Source: Luteolibacter sp. Y139 (GTDB lineage: Bacteria > Verrucomicrobiota > Verrucomicrobiia > Verrucomicrobiales > Akkermansiaceae). Taken from it: a DNA stretch of 64,000 bases. The stretch is taken from contig NZ_JBBUKT010000011.1 in NCBI RefSeq assembly GCF_038066715.1, forward strand, positions 124,001-188,000, read 5' to 3'. The notes beneath the pieces were generated by a model, which made no database searches, was not told where the DNA came from, and was given only the letters and a program-made list of their open reading frames with translations. Positions 34,952-42,802 of the stretch are shown here, piece by piece. The position numbers and the translations under genes were made by a program. Position 1 is the first letter of the stretch, and each line of letters opens with the position of its first letter.

Positions 34952-35437
34952 TCAGATTTCTTCGGACCACGCCGTGATGCATGGTGGGACGGTCCGGATC
35001 GGGATTTTCGAATCGAAGTTCCGCGGAAGAGTCATCGATGGATCGCGGTGGATGAAGCAACCGTTGCGAGAGGAGAAACACTCAATCGCCATCAGTTTGC
35101 CGTCCGGGCCGAAGTGCACGAGGACATTGCCGATGCCCACGAACGGCAGATCTTCACCTTTCCTGAAGCTCTGAAGGTTCGCTGGCACCATGGAGCGAGG
35201 AAGTTTCCATGACTGGGGGAAGCCGAGCTTCTCTTCCAATTTGATCAGGCCGAGTTCGGATGGCGTTGCCGATTCGAGCCGGTGGAAAAGAGCGGTCATC
35301 TCCGAGACTCGCTCTTTGTCGGAGAAATAGCGCCGGGTTTTCGATTCTCGGCTCTCCAGGATCTGGAAGGCCAAGGCGAACAGGCATGCCAAGCCGATGA
35401 TGGCGATGAGACGAACGAAAATTTTCCGAGCCGTCAT
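34952..35437 (-). CDS. Unknown membrane-anchored protein, paralogue of 28886-29407
   Basis: A 161-residue protein with an N-terminal membrane helix (about 8-26, LIAIIGLACLFALAFQI) and a soluble domain. It shares GFPQSWKLP and KLMAIECFSSRNGCFIHRDP with the protein at 28886-29407, allowing a family of two in the window. It has no catalytic motif I recognise. It lies 3 bp upstream, on the minus strand, of the ATP-grasp-like gene start region and is convergent with the metzincin gene. Its small size and surface topology suggest a regulatory or shielding role, but the function is unknown. Confidence 0.6.
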   Translation of the reverse strand: MTARKIFVRLIAIIGLACLFALAFQILESRESKTRRYFSDKERVSEMTALFHRLESATPSELGLIKLEEKLGFPQSWKLPRSMVPANLQSFRKGEDLPFVGIGNVLVHFGPDGKLMAIECFSSRNGCFIHRDPSMTLPRNFDSKIPIRTVPPCITAWSEEI

Positions 35438-35440
35438 GAA

Positions 35441-36721
35441 CTATTCAACCACGCACGGCAGCAGCACGGCATCGCGCATGCCGTGGATCTTCTTCTTGTC
35501 CGCGGGGGCGAGGGTGGCGAGTGCGCCGGCGAGGGAGGTGCGGCCTTGGTCGTCGGTGAAGTAGTAGGGGCAGAGGCGGACGCGACCTTTCATCTGATAG
35601 ACGCTGCCGTCTTCGCGGAAGACCGGGTGCTCGATCAGGCGGCCTTCGCTGAAGGACTGCATGATCCATGGCTGCTGGTCGAAGTCGTCCGTGGCGATCT
35701 TGATACGTTCGGTCCAATCGGCCTGCGAGATGTCGTGGCCGACGTGGACGCCGCGCGAGCCCCAGGCGGTCTCGTGGAAACCGCTGATCTTGAGAACGAG
35801 GCGGCGCTGCTTCTGGCTGAAGGAGGCGACTTCGTCCCATGAGTTCACGCCGAGCACGGGAAGCGCGGCTTGGGGTGGAAGGGGAGCGGGATCGACCACC
35901 CAGCCGTGGGGGACGATGTCCCTGACTCGCGACAGGTGGCTGCCGCGGAGTGCCTTTTCCCAGACTGGCTTCAAGGCAGGTGTCCAGAGCAGGGCGAGCC
36001 AGAGCTTGTCCTCCAGGTGCGGCTTGCAGGGTGGGGTGAGCTGGATTTCGCCGAGAGCGGATTGTTCCGCGAGATGGCGCGCCTCGGGAACGGATTCCCA
36101 ATCGAACCACTCGAAGAAGCGGTAGAGGGCGCGGCCGTCCGGCTGGTATTCCTCGGCGGACTCGACCGTGCGGCCACCGCCGGTTTCGCGGGCGAGCCAT
36201 TCAAGTTCACGGCGGTAATCGGCGGCCTCTTCGGCGATCAGGATGGTGCCATCTTTCGGCAGCACCGAGGAAAAGCCGACCAGCATGCCATCGCGCCCGC
36301 CGAGCACCTTGAAGCCCGCATCGGCATAGGTCCGGGAAAGCCAGGCGGTGATGCCGAGCCCGCCCGGGACGGAGTCGAGCTCGGTCAGGGAAAACTTGCC
36401 GTCCTCCATCAGGATCAGGTCCGGGCGGATGACCCGCGGCATGGCGTCGCGGAAGCTGGCTTGGCGCTGGAGGTCGGCCATCCAGGCTGGCTTGCCGGTA
36501 TCGAGCACTTCGGAGATCCAGCGGGGCATCTTTCCCGTGGCGCTGCGGCGGTAGAGGTCGTCGCAGGCGCGTTGGAACTGGGCCAGCGGATGGCCAAGGG
36601 ACCGGAGGAAACGGCCCTCTGCCTTGGTAAGCTTCAGCGGCTCCGGCGAGTACTGCCAGTTTCCTTCGAAAAGCCCGCCTTCCGGCAGTGCGGCCCGGAT
36701 TTGATCGAGGGTGAGGCTCAT
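35441..36721 (-). CDS. ATP-grasp-like protein of unknown function
   Basis: A 426-residue soluble protein. RPDLILMEDGKFSLTELDS, LVLKISGFHETAWGSRGV and the end segment PVFREDGSVYQMKGRVRLCPYYF resemble the circularly permuted ATP-grasp (DUF404/glutathionylspermidine synthetase-like) fold, where acidic residues and a lysine bind ATP-Mg. I cannot name the substrate. Its ATG overlaps the stop of ruvA by ATGA, so it is the second gene of a two-gene operon. That genetic link to a Holliday-junction protein is probably only operon economy. Confidence 0.6.
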   Translation of the reverse strand: MSLTLDQIRAALPEGGLFEGNWQYSPEPLKLTKAEGRFLRSLGHPLAQFQRACDDLYRRSATGKMPRWISEVLDTGKPAWMADLQRQASFRDAMPRVIRPDLILMEDGKFSLTELDSVPGGLGITAWLSRTYADAGFKVLGGRDGMLVGFSSVLPKDGTILIAEEAADYRRELEWLARETGGGRTVESAEEYQPDGRALYRFFEWFDWESVPEARHLAEQSALGEIQLTPPCKPHLEDKLWLALLWTPALKPVWEKALRGSHLSRVRDIVPHGWVVDPAPLPPQAALPVLGVNSWDEVASFSQKQRRLVLKISGFHETAWGSRGVHVGHDISQADWTERIKIATDDFDQQPWIMQSFSEGRLIEHPVFREDGSVYQMKGRVRLCPYYFTDDQGRTSLAGALATLAPADKKKIHGMRDAVLLPCVVE

Positions 36722-37311
36722 TGCAGCGACCGCAGTGCTCCGCGGACCAATTCTTCGACCGAGGCACCCGGAAGTGCGTCGAGCATCTGGCGGATCGCCT
36801 TGCGCGACTCGACCTGCTTGTAGCCGAGCGCCATCAGCGCCAATTCGGCATCGGCGGTGGCCGGGGCCATCTGGCCGTTGGCGACTTCCTGCCAGGTATC
36901 GGCAACGCCGACCTTGTCCTTGAGTTCCAGCACGATACGCTCGGCAGTCTTTTTCCCGAGGCCCTTGATTTTGGAAAGCTCGGCGGTGTCGCCATTGGCC
37001 ACGCAGGCCTTGAATCGACCGGCGGGCATGCCGCTGAGGATGGCCATGGCGATGGCCGGGCCGATGCCGCTGACGCGGTCGATAAGCAGCAGGAACAGGT
37101 CCCGCTCCTCCTCGGTGGCGAAGCCGTAGAGGGTGTGGGCGGTCTCGCGGATGTGGAGGTGGGTCCGCAAATCCACGGGAGAACCCTCCGAGGGATGGAG
37201 CCGGTCAAAGGTCGAGAGCGGCACGTGGACCTCATAGCCCACGCCGCTCACGTCCACCACCAGACGGTTGGGATAGGCCTCCAGCACCTTGCCGCGCAGC
37301 CGTGCAATCAT
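36718..37311 (-). CDS. ruvA: Holliday junction branch-migration protein RuvA
   Basis: The start is ATG 37311 (MIARLRGKVLE), the classical RuvA N-terminus, 197 residues. Domain I is an OB-fold (NRLVVDVSGVGYEVHVPLST). Domain II has two helix-hairpin-helix motifs (IDRVSGIGPAIAMAILSGMP and IKGLGKKTAERIVLELKDK). Domain III is the short C-terminal UBA-like RuvB contact (DAELALMALGYKQVE). RuvA binds four-way junctions and recruits RuvB. It is co-translated with the ATP-grasp-like gene and is divergent from secG by about 150 bp. Confidence 0.95.
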   Translation of the reverse strand: MIARLRGKVLEAYPNRLVVDVSGVGYEVHVPLSTFDRLHPSEGSPVDLRTHLHIRETAHTLYGFATEEERDLFLLLIDRVSGIGPAIAMAILSGMPAGRFKACVANGDTAELSKIKGLGKKTAERIVLELKDKVGVADTWQEVANGQMAPATADAELALMALGYKQVESRKAIRQMLDALPGASVEELVRGALRSLQ

Positions 37312-37461
37312 TGTGGGGTGGAGCTTGGAGCGGGTTTGCAAACTGCCAAGGGCGAAGTTCAGTCATGCTTTCCGGAGGAGAAAACGGGCCGTTTTTCCCC
37401 TGATTTTCCCGTGAAAAACCCGGCTTTACACGGGGGAGGTCGCCCCTATAGTGCGCGCCCC

Positions 37462-38007
37462 ATGACCGTTCTCGGCACCCTGCTCGGCATCAGCATCAAC
37501 CTGCTGCTGTTCGTTTTTGTCATCGTCTGCCTGCTGATGAGCATGATCATCCTGATGCAGCGTCCGAAGAACGAGGGCCTCGGAGCCGCGTTCGGCTCGA
37601 ACACGACTGACCAGCTTTTCGGCGCCCGCACGACCAACGTGCTGCAGAAGGCCACGGTCTATCTTTCCACGCTGTTCTTCGTGATCACGCTCGCGCTGGC
37701 CGTTCTCATCGGAAAGCGCAACGCCAGCCAGCTGAGCTTGCAGGCTGCCGTGCCGACGCCGCCAGCAAAGGTGGAGGAAAAGCCCGCCTCGATCGCCGAG
37801 GAAGCGGCGAAGGAAGAGAAGCCAATCACGCCGGAGGCCGTGACGCCGCCGGTGCAGGTGCCGACCGAGACGCCGACCCCGGCGCCTGTCCCTACTCCGG
37901 CTGAGGAAACCAAGCCTGAAGCCGAGTCGAAGCCGGAAAGCACGCCGGCCGAGGAGACCAAGCCCGAGGAAACGAAGCCCGCCGAGGAGAAGCCTCCCGG
38001 GCAGTAA
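37462..38007 (+). CDS. secG: Preprotein translocase subunit SecG
   Basis: The start is ATG 37462. The first 80 residues are SecG: two membrane helices around the loop MQRPKNEGLGAAFGSNTTDQLFGARTTNVL, matching the family signature. The remaining 100 residues are a proline/glutamate/lysine-rich tail (KPEAESKPESTPAEETKP) that is unusual for SecG and probably cytoplasmic or extended periplasmic. SecG assists SecYE protein export. A terminator follows. Confidence 0.93.
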   Translation: MTVLGTLLGISINLLLFVFVIVCLLMSMIILMQRPKNEGLGAAFGSNTTDQLFGARTTNVLQKATVYLSTLFFVITLALAVLIGKRNASQLSLQAAVPTPPAKVEEKPASIAEEAAKEEKPITPEAVTPPVQVPTETPTPAPVPTPAEETKPEAESKPESTPAEETKPEETKPAEEKPPGQ

Positions 38008-38030
38008 GCGGCAGATCACCTTTTTCAAGC

Positions 38031-38067
38031 AAGGCGCGTGGCGGAAGAGCCCCGCGCCTTCTTTTTT
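38031..38067 (+). terminator. Rho-independent terminator of secG
   Basis: AAGGCGCG (38031-38038) pairs with CGCGCCTT (38053-38060) and is followed by CTTTTTT. It lies 24 bases after the secG stop codon. Confidence 0.85.
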
Positions 38068-38120
38068 GGCGGGGATTTCGCCTTGGCCACCGGCACGGAC
38101 CGCGCTTGATTCGCCCCAGC

Positions 38121-39377
38121 ATGACCCCTGATGCCGAGCTTCCCGTCTGGGCGCGCGAAGACGCCTTCCCGGAAGCCGGTCCCGGTTGGGGTTGGGTGGA
38201 TCGCAAGGGCCGGCGCATGCAGGTGGATGGCTTCGAGGAGCTTGCCCGGGCCATCGTCGAGGATGCCGGAGCGCGGGTCGATCTGGTGTGGACGCCGGAG
38301 GCGCGCGGCTACGTGCTGCCGGAGGAAATCCCCGAGCTTCATTCCGCTCTCCGCGAGTCCCGCATCCGCTGGGCGCGCTGGGAGATCGAGGAAGGGAAGC
38401 GGCAGATGACGATGTTCGGCGGATTTTTCGCCGTGATGGTGCTGTGGAGCTTTTTCACGACCGGCCGGATTCTGGCCAGCGGGTCGGTGGGCCTAGCGCT
38501 GATCCTCTTTTTCATCCTCGGATTTCTCCCGTGGTATCAGGGGCACAAGCGCCTGAAGCGAGCCAAGCGCTGGGCGGCCGGTGAGATGGCGGCGGACGCG
38601 CAGGTGCTGCGTTTCGAGACCTGGCTAGCGATTCAGAAAGCGCCGGTCACCCGGCTGGTGTTTTGGCTGATGGCAGTGGTGGGGATTGTCCAGTTCCTTG
38701 CCGAACTCCAATTTTACAACGCCCGGCATGGATTGGAGGGAGCCAGGGCCTTGCTCGGAGTGTGGAACTATGTGCTGAGCTTCGGTTCGTTCGACACCTT
38801 TGGGATCACGATCGCGAAGGCGGGCCTGACGAAGCACGATGGCGTGGTGACGGAGTGGTGGCGGTTGCTTACCGCGCCCTTCCTTCACGGGCATTGGCTG
38901 CACTGGCTGATGAATGCCTCGGCCATGGTCTACCTCGGCAAGCGGGTCGAGTGCTTCGCCCGCTGGCCGCACATGGTGATGGTGCTGCTGCTCTCGATGT
39001 GGATCGGCGGCGAGGCGTCGGCGCGCTTCCTAGCGATGAAATCGGTCGGTATTTCAGGCGGGCTGATGGGGCTGCTCGGGTTCCTGCTGGTGTTCGAGTC
39101 GATGCACCGGCGGTTGGTGCCGGAGAGTGCCCGCAAGCGTCTGCTCGCGGGCATCGTGATGACGGGTGTGCTTGGCTATGTGTTCCGCCACTTCATCGAC
39201 AATGCCTGCCACGCCGGCGGTCTGATCGCGGGGATGGTTTACGCCGCGGTGGTGTTTCCAAGGTCGTCGTCGACGCACCGGCCGGGGACTACTTCGCCAG
39301 ACCTAGTCCTGGGCGGGGCAGCGCTTGGCTTGCTGGTCGCTTCCGCGCTGCTGGCGTGCGTGAAGATGTTAGGTTAG
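38121..39377 (+). CDS. Rhomboid family intramembrane serine protease
   Basis: ATG 38121 is preferred over the TTG at 38106; 418 residues. The N-terminal cytoplasmic domain (about 1-95) is followed by two membrane helices and then the six-helix rhomboid core: LHGHWLHWLMNASAMVYLG (conserved H and N), the nucleophile serine in KSVGISGGLMGLLGF (GxSG) and the catalytic His in DNACHAGGLIAGMVY. The catalytic Ser-His dyad is complete. It cuts single-pass membrane proteins. It ends 4 bases from the convergent M50-like gene, another membrane-associated protease candidate. Confidence 0.9.
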   Translation: MTPDAELPVWAREDAFPEAGPGWGWVDRKGRRMQVDGFEELARAIVEDAGARVDLVWTPEARGYVLPEEIPELHSALRESRIRWARWEIEEGKRQMTMFGGFFAVMVLWSFFTTGRILASGSVGLALILFFILGFLPWYQGHKRLKRAKRWAAGEMAADAQVLRFETWLAIQKAPVTRLVFWLMAVVGIVQFLAELQFYNARHGLEGARALLGVWNYVLSFGSFDTFGITIAKAGLTKHDGVVTEWWRLLTAPFLHGHWLHWLMNASAMVYLGKRVECFARWPHMVMVLLLSMWIGGEASARFLAMKSVGISGGLMGLLGFLLVFESMHRRLVPESARKRLLAGIVMTGVLGYVFRHFIDNACHAGGLIAGMVYAAVVFPRSSSTHRPGTTSPDLVLGGAALGLLVASALLACVKMLG

Positions 39378-39381
39378 CTCG

Positions 39382-40302
39382 TTAGAAAGAGCCGTAGCGG
39401 ATCTGCCTCATCACCTGTAGCGCGCCTTCCATGGTGCGAGCTGCATTGGCCACCCACTCCTGGCCGTACTCGGTGAAGCCCATCGGCTTGGCCGCCGCGC
39501 ACAGCAGGGCCGCGAGCACGAGCTGGTTGGCGAAGTAGATGATGACCAGCGAGAGGAAGGTGCCGTTCTCCCGCAGGTCCGGTTGGTCGCGGGGAATCAT
39601 CCAGAGTGTCCACAAGAGGTGGAAGGCCCAGAAGAAGCCGACCCAGCCGAAGAGGATCTTGTCCGTTACCGGCGGCAGGTCGAAGGCCAGGCCTAACAGC
39701 AGGTGAACGATCACGCCGAGCGCTGCCCAGAGCGGCACGAAGTACGGCGAGAGGGCGATGAAGATGTTCGACTTGTCGGTGGTCACGTAGCCGCCGTCGA
39801 GGCTCACGCCCCAGTCGCTGACGCGGCCTTGGAAGGCCCAAATGGAGAGGATGTGGGTGAGCTCGTGGCCGAGCACGTAGAGGTAGAGGAAGAACGACCG
39901 GAGCAGGCCGGAGAAGAACCAGCCGGTCATGAGCAGCACGCCGGTGGCGAAGTACCAGAAGGCGGGCATTTCCCAGAACAAGCGGGTCTGGGCCGCATCG
40001 CTGAACTGCTGGAAGAAGGTCCACGTACTGATCCAGCACAGCGGCAGCAGGAGCAGGCCAAGGGTCCAGCGGATCAGGCGTGTCAGGATCCCCGTGGGAG
40101 GATCCTCGTAGCCGAGGACCGCGGTGCCTGCGATCGCGGCGCGCACGTGCTTGAGCTCGCGCTGGTTCAGGCGGCGGTTGATCCGCTCGTGGGCGCGGGC
40201 ATTCGCGCGGGACAAGACTTCCGAAAAAGACTGGCGGCGCTTGCGACGGGCATTTCCCGTCGTGGAGCCGAGCCGGATCTTCTTCTTGGGGGTCCTCGCC
40301 AT
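39382..40302 (-). CDS. M50-like membrane metalloprotease
   Basis: A 306-residue protein with a strongly basic N-terminal head (KKKIRLGSTTGNARRKRRQ) and about six membrane helices. A zinc motif lies within a membrane helix: LYVLGHELTHILSIWAF (HExxH). It is followed by SLDGGYVTTDKSNIFIALSPYFVPLW, which resembles the second metal-ligand region of site-2 protease-like M50 families. It may be a regulated-proteolysis enzyme for membrane regulators, for example anti-sigma factors, or a non-catalytic relative. It is convergent with the rhomboid gene and upstream of kdsD in the opposite reading order. Confidence 0.7.
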   Translation of the reverse strand: MARTPKKKIRLGSTTGNARRKRRQSFSEVLSRANARAHERINRRLNQRELKHVRAAIAGTAVLGYEDPPTGILTRLIRWTLGLLLLPLCWISTWTFFQQFSDAAQTRLFWEMPAFWYFATGVLLMTGWFFSGLLRSFFLYLYVLGHELTHILSIWAFQGRVSDWGVSLDGGYVTTDKSNIFIALSPYFVPLWAALGVIVHLLLGLAFDLPPVTDKILFGWVGFFWAFHLLWTLWMIPRDQPDLRENGTFLSLVIIYFANQLVLAALLCAAAKPMGFTEYGQEWVANAARTMEGALQVMRQIRYGSF

Positions 40303-40356
40303 GCGCGCGGACCTGATTACTTCGGGAAACTTAAGGAATCAAGAGCGAAGAGGTGT

Positions 40357-41328
40357 TCAAACGATCTTGAGGCGGGCGAGGTCTTGGGTGTCGACGAGCC
40401 CGACCGCGCGGCCTTCGGCATCAAGGACCACCACATCGTCCACGCGGTGCGAGCCGATGGTCTGTACCGCCTCTACCGCCAGCGAATCGGCGGAAACGCT
40501 GATCGGCCTGCGGGTCATGAATTCCGCCACCGGGCGATCGCCGACGTGGGGGTCGGTTTGATAGCAGCGGGCGAAGTCGCCGTGAGTGAAAATGCCTCCC
40601 AGCTTGCCGTCGGCGGCGGTGACGACGCAGGCACCGGAGCGGGCCTTGGTCATGGCGACAAGGGCTTCGCGGACGGTGGCGCCTTCGAGGACCTGGGCGA
40701 GTTGGTCGCCGGCGCGCATGATATCGGAGACTTTCGTGAGCAGTGCCCGGCCGAGGGCGCCGCCGGGGTGGAAGCGGGCGAATTGTTCCTCGGTGAAGCC
40801 GCGGGCTTCCAGCAGGACCATCGCGAGCGCGTCGCCCATGACCAGCATGGCGGTGGAGGAGGAGGTCGGTGCGAGATTCAGCGGGCAGGCCTCGCGGTCG
40901 ACGGAGGTATCGAGCGTGACGTGGCTGTGATCGGCGAGGGTGGAGCTGGGCTTGCCGGTGAGGGCGATGACCTGGACATCGAAGCGCTTCACGTGCGGCA
41001 ACAGGTCGAGCAGCTCGGAGGTTTCGCCGGAGTAGGAGAGCATCAGCACGGCATCGCCATCGGAGAGGATGCCGAGATCACCGTGGAGGGCGTTCTGGGA
41101 ATTCAGGACCACGGCGGTGGCGCCGGTGGAGTTCAGGGTGGCGGCGATCTTGTGGCCGATGTTGCCGGACTTCCCGATGCCGACGACGACGATCTTGCCG
41201 CGGCGGTCGAGGGTGTCCTTGAGGATTTCCACGGCGCGGGTGAAGCCGCCGTCGAGCCGCGCCGCCATTCCTTGCAGCGCTTCGGTCTCGATCTCGATGA
41301 CTTGCCGTGCCTTCGCCAGAACGTCCAT
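40357..41328 (-). CDS. kdsD: Arabinose-5-phosphate isomerase (KpsF/GutQ family)
   Basis: A 323-residue protein of the usual length. It has a SIS domain (VVVGIGKSGNIGHKIAATL, then SYSGETSELLDLLPHVKR) and two C-terminal CBS domains (VSDIMRAGDQLAQV onward and FMTRRPISVSADSLAVEAV onward). It converts ribulose-5-phosphate to arabinose-5-phosphate, the first step of Kdo for lipopolysaccharide. This fits a Gram-negative outer membrane. No other Kdo gene is adjacent. Confidence 0.93.
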   Translation of the reverse strand: MDVLAKARQVIEIETEALQGMAARLDGGFTRAVEILKDTLDRRGKIVVVGIGKSGNIGHKIAATLNSTGATAVVLNSQNALHGDLGILSDGDAVLMLSYSGETSELLDLLPHVKRFDVQVIALTGKPSSTLADHSHVTLDTSVDREACPLNLAPTSSSTAMLVMGDALAMVLLEARGFTEEQFARFHPGGALGRALLTKVSDIMRAGDQLAQVLEGATVREALVAMTKARSGACVVTAADGKLGGIFTHGDFARCYQTDPHVGDRPVAEFMTRRPISVSADSLAVEAVQTIGSHRVDDVVVLDAEGRAVGLVDTQDLARLKIV

Positions 41329-41400
41329 GGGCGGAGGATGGACGGTGGGGGCGGGGGATGGGAATGAGGAATTCCGCAGAACCCAGCCGAGCAGGAAGTG

Positions 41401-41868
41401 CTACTCTCCGATCAAGTTCTCTGCCTCGACGGCTTCCTGCTCCATCGGTGCTGCCGGATATCCGATCTCGATACACTCTCTGAGATATTGAGCGAGGAAC
41501 TGCTCAATTCCGCCCATCCGCTCATATTGGGCAGTGTGAGCACATTCATGGGCGATAAGCCGGCGGTCATTCCAGCAATCACTTCGAATGAAGATGCCAT
41601 GCCTGATCGTGAGCCCTGCGGTCGCCGGAGTAAGGAGTTCTGCTACCGCTGCTGCTTGCGCGAGGATTGGATCCTCTGGAACCGGGATCGCATCGATCTT
41701 CAGCAAGCGGATCCTTTCCGGGAACTCAACGCCAATGAGGCGGGCGTCGGCCAAGGAAACCGAGGAGAGAGGAACACCATCCTGGAGGATGCGGAGCTCC
41801 TGTTTTGCGGCCCATTGAGCTGCCAGCGGTACTAACTGCGGCAGAAGAGCGATTAATTGAGAATTCAT
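41401..41868 (-). CDS. Small DUF4157-like zinc-metallopeptidase protein
   Basis: The start is ATG 41868 (MNSQLIALLPQLVPLAAQW); 155 residues, no signal peptide or membrane helix. The central motif is HECAHTAQYERMGG (HExxH followed by Q), the same arrangement as in DUF4157, a small metallopeptidase-like domain found in toxins and contractile-injection effectors. A conserved-looking acidic C-terminus (EQEAVEAENLIGE) follows. The fold is supported. Whether it is a toxin, a housekeeping peptidase or an orphan is not known. Confidence 0.65.
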   Translation of the reverse strand: MNSQLIALLPQLVPLAAQWAAKQELRILQDGVPLSSVSLADARLIGVEFPERIRLLKIDAIPVPEDPILAQAAAVAELLTPATAGLTIRHGIFIRSDCWNDRRLIAHECAHTAQYERMGGIEQFLAQYLRECIEIGYPAAPMEQEAVEAENLIGE

Positions 41869-41896
41869 GCTACAGGATAATGGGAGACCGGCTTCA

Positions 41897-42766
41897 CTAG
41901 TCGCGTTTGCCGGAGGGACTTTCATCCGGCCGGGCAGCCGAAGGTTCCGATGGCTTTTCCAAGTAGCCGAGGCGGACAAGGAAGGCATCCGCCTGGGCTG
42001 TGGTCTTTTCCTGCCACGGGGCTTTGTTGAAGAAGCCGTGCGGCTGGCCTTCTGCTTCGAAGATTTCCACCTTGGCTCCGGCGGCGACGGACTTGTCGAC
42101 GAAGGAGCGGATCTGCGGGTGGAAGCGGTCCTTGGTGCCGACCATCACGAGGGTGGGAGGCAGGGTTTTGATGTCGAGAAGAGCGGGGGAGATGCGGCGG
42201 GCTTCGGCTTCTTCGAGTCCCCGTGTCAGGCCATTGTCGCTGGTGCTCCCGAGTTCTGTTAGGTCGACCACCGGGTTGTAGAGGAGCAGGGCATTCGGCT
42301 TTGGTGATACCGCTGCGTCGCCGCCGTTTACGAGAAAGGTGCAGGCGGCGAGGTGGCCACCGGCGGATCCGCCCGCGGCGATGATCTTGCCGGGATCGAT
42401 GCTCCATTCGGCGGCGTGGCTGCGGACCCAGCGCATGGCATCAAGCGCATCCTCGACACAGGCGCTGGGCAACACGCCGTCGCGCGATTTCACGCGGTAG
42501 TCGGCGCGGAAGCAAACGAGTCCGCGTTTTGCGAAGTGTTCGGCTTGGGGTTGGAACTGCTCCGGCTTGCCGCTTGTCCAGCCGCCGCCGAAGAAGAAGA
42601 CGATGGCCGGGCGCTTGTCCGCGGCGGTCCAAGCCGCTGGGCGATCCACTTCAAGGGTCAGCTCGCGGGTGCCGATGGTCTTGTAGACGACACGTTCTGG
42701 TGCAGTCTCGGCCTTGGCTGCCGTCAGCAGCAGAAGTGCGGCGAAAAAGGGGCGGATCGCGTTCAT
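41897..42766 (-). CDS. Secreted alpha/beta hydrolase (esterase/lipase-like)
   Basis: ATG 42766 is chosen because a signal peptide follows at once (MNAIRPFFAALLLLTAAKA); ATG 42778 would add four residues. The 289-residue product has the HSL/BD-FAE-like features: oxyanion loop FFFGGGWTSG, nucleophile elbow GGSAGGH, acid in GTKDRFHP and His in GQPHGFFN. It is exported and hydrolyses short esters, perhaps removing acetyl groups from polysaccharides, as many similar Verrucomicrobial enzymes do. The C-terminus is a charged, disordered tail. Confidence 0.86.
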   Translation of the reverse strand: MNAIRPFFAALLLLTAAKAETAPERVVYKTIGTRELTLEVDRPAAWTAADKRPAIVFFFGGGWTSGKPEQFQPQAEHFAKRGLVCFRADYRVKSRDGVLPSACVEDALDAMRWVRSHAAEWSIDPGKIIAAGGSAGGHLAACTFLVNGGDAAVSPKPNALLLYNPVVDLTELGSTSDNGLTRGLEEAEARRISPALLDIKTLPPTLVMVGTKDRFHPQIRSFVDKSVAAGAKVEIFEAEGQPHGFFNKAPWQEKTTAQADAFLVRLGYLEKPSEPSAARPDESPSGKRD

Positions 42767-42802
42767 CGAGAAACCCATTTCGCTCGCTTCGGGGGTGTTC
42801 CT

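Noticed and set aside
36721-38007. A long plus-strand frame joining antisense ruvA with secG
   Set aside because: Only the last 181 residues match a family; the ATG 37462 start gives a normal SecG.
39703-41367. Open frame of 554 codons on the plus strand over the M50-like and kdsD genes
   Set aside because: Antisense shadow of two conserved minus-strand genes.
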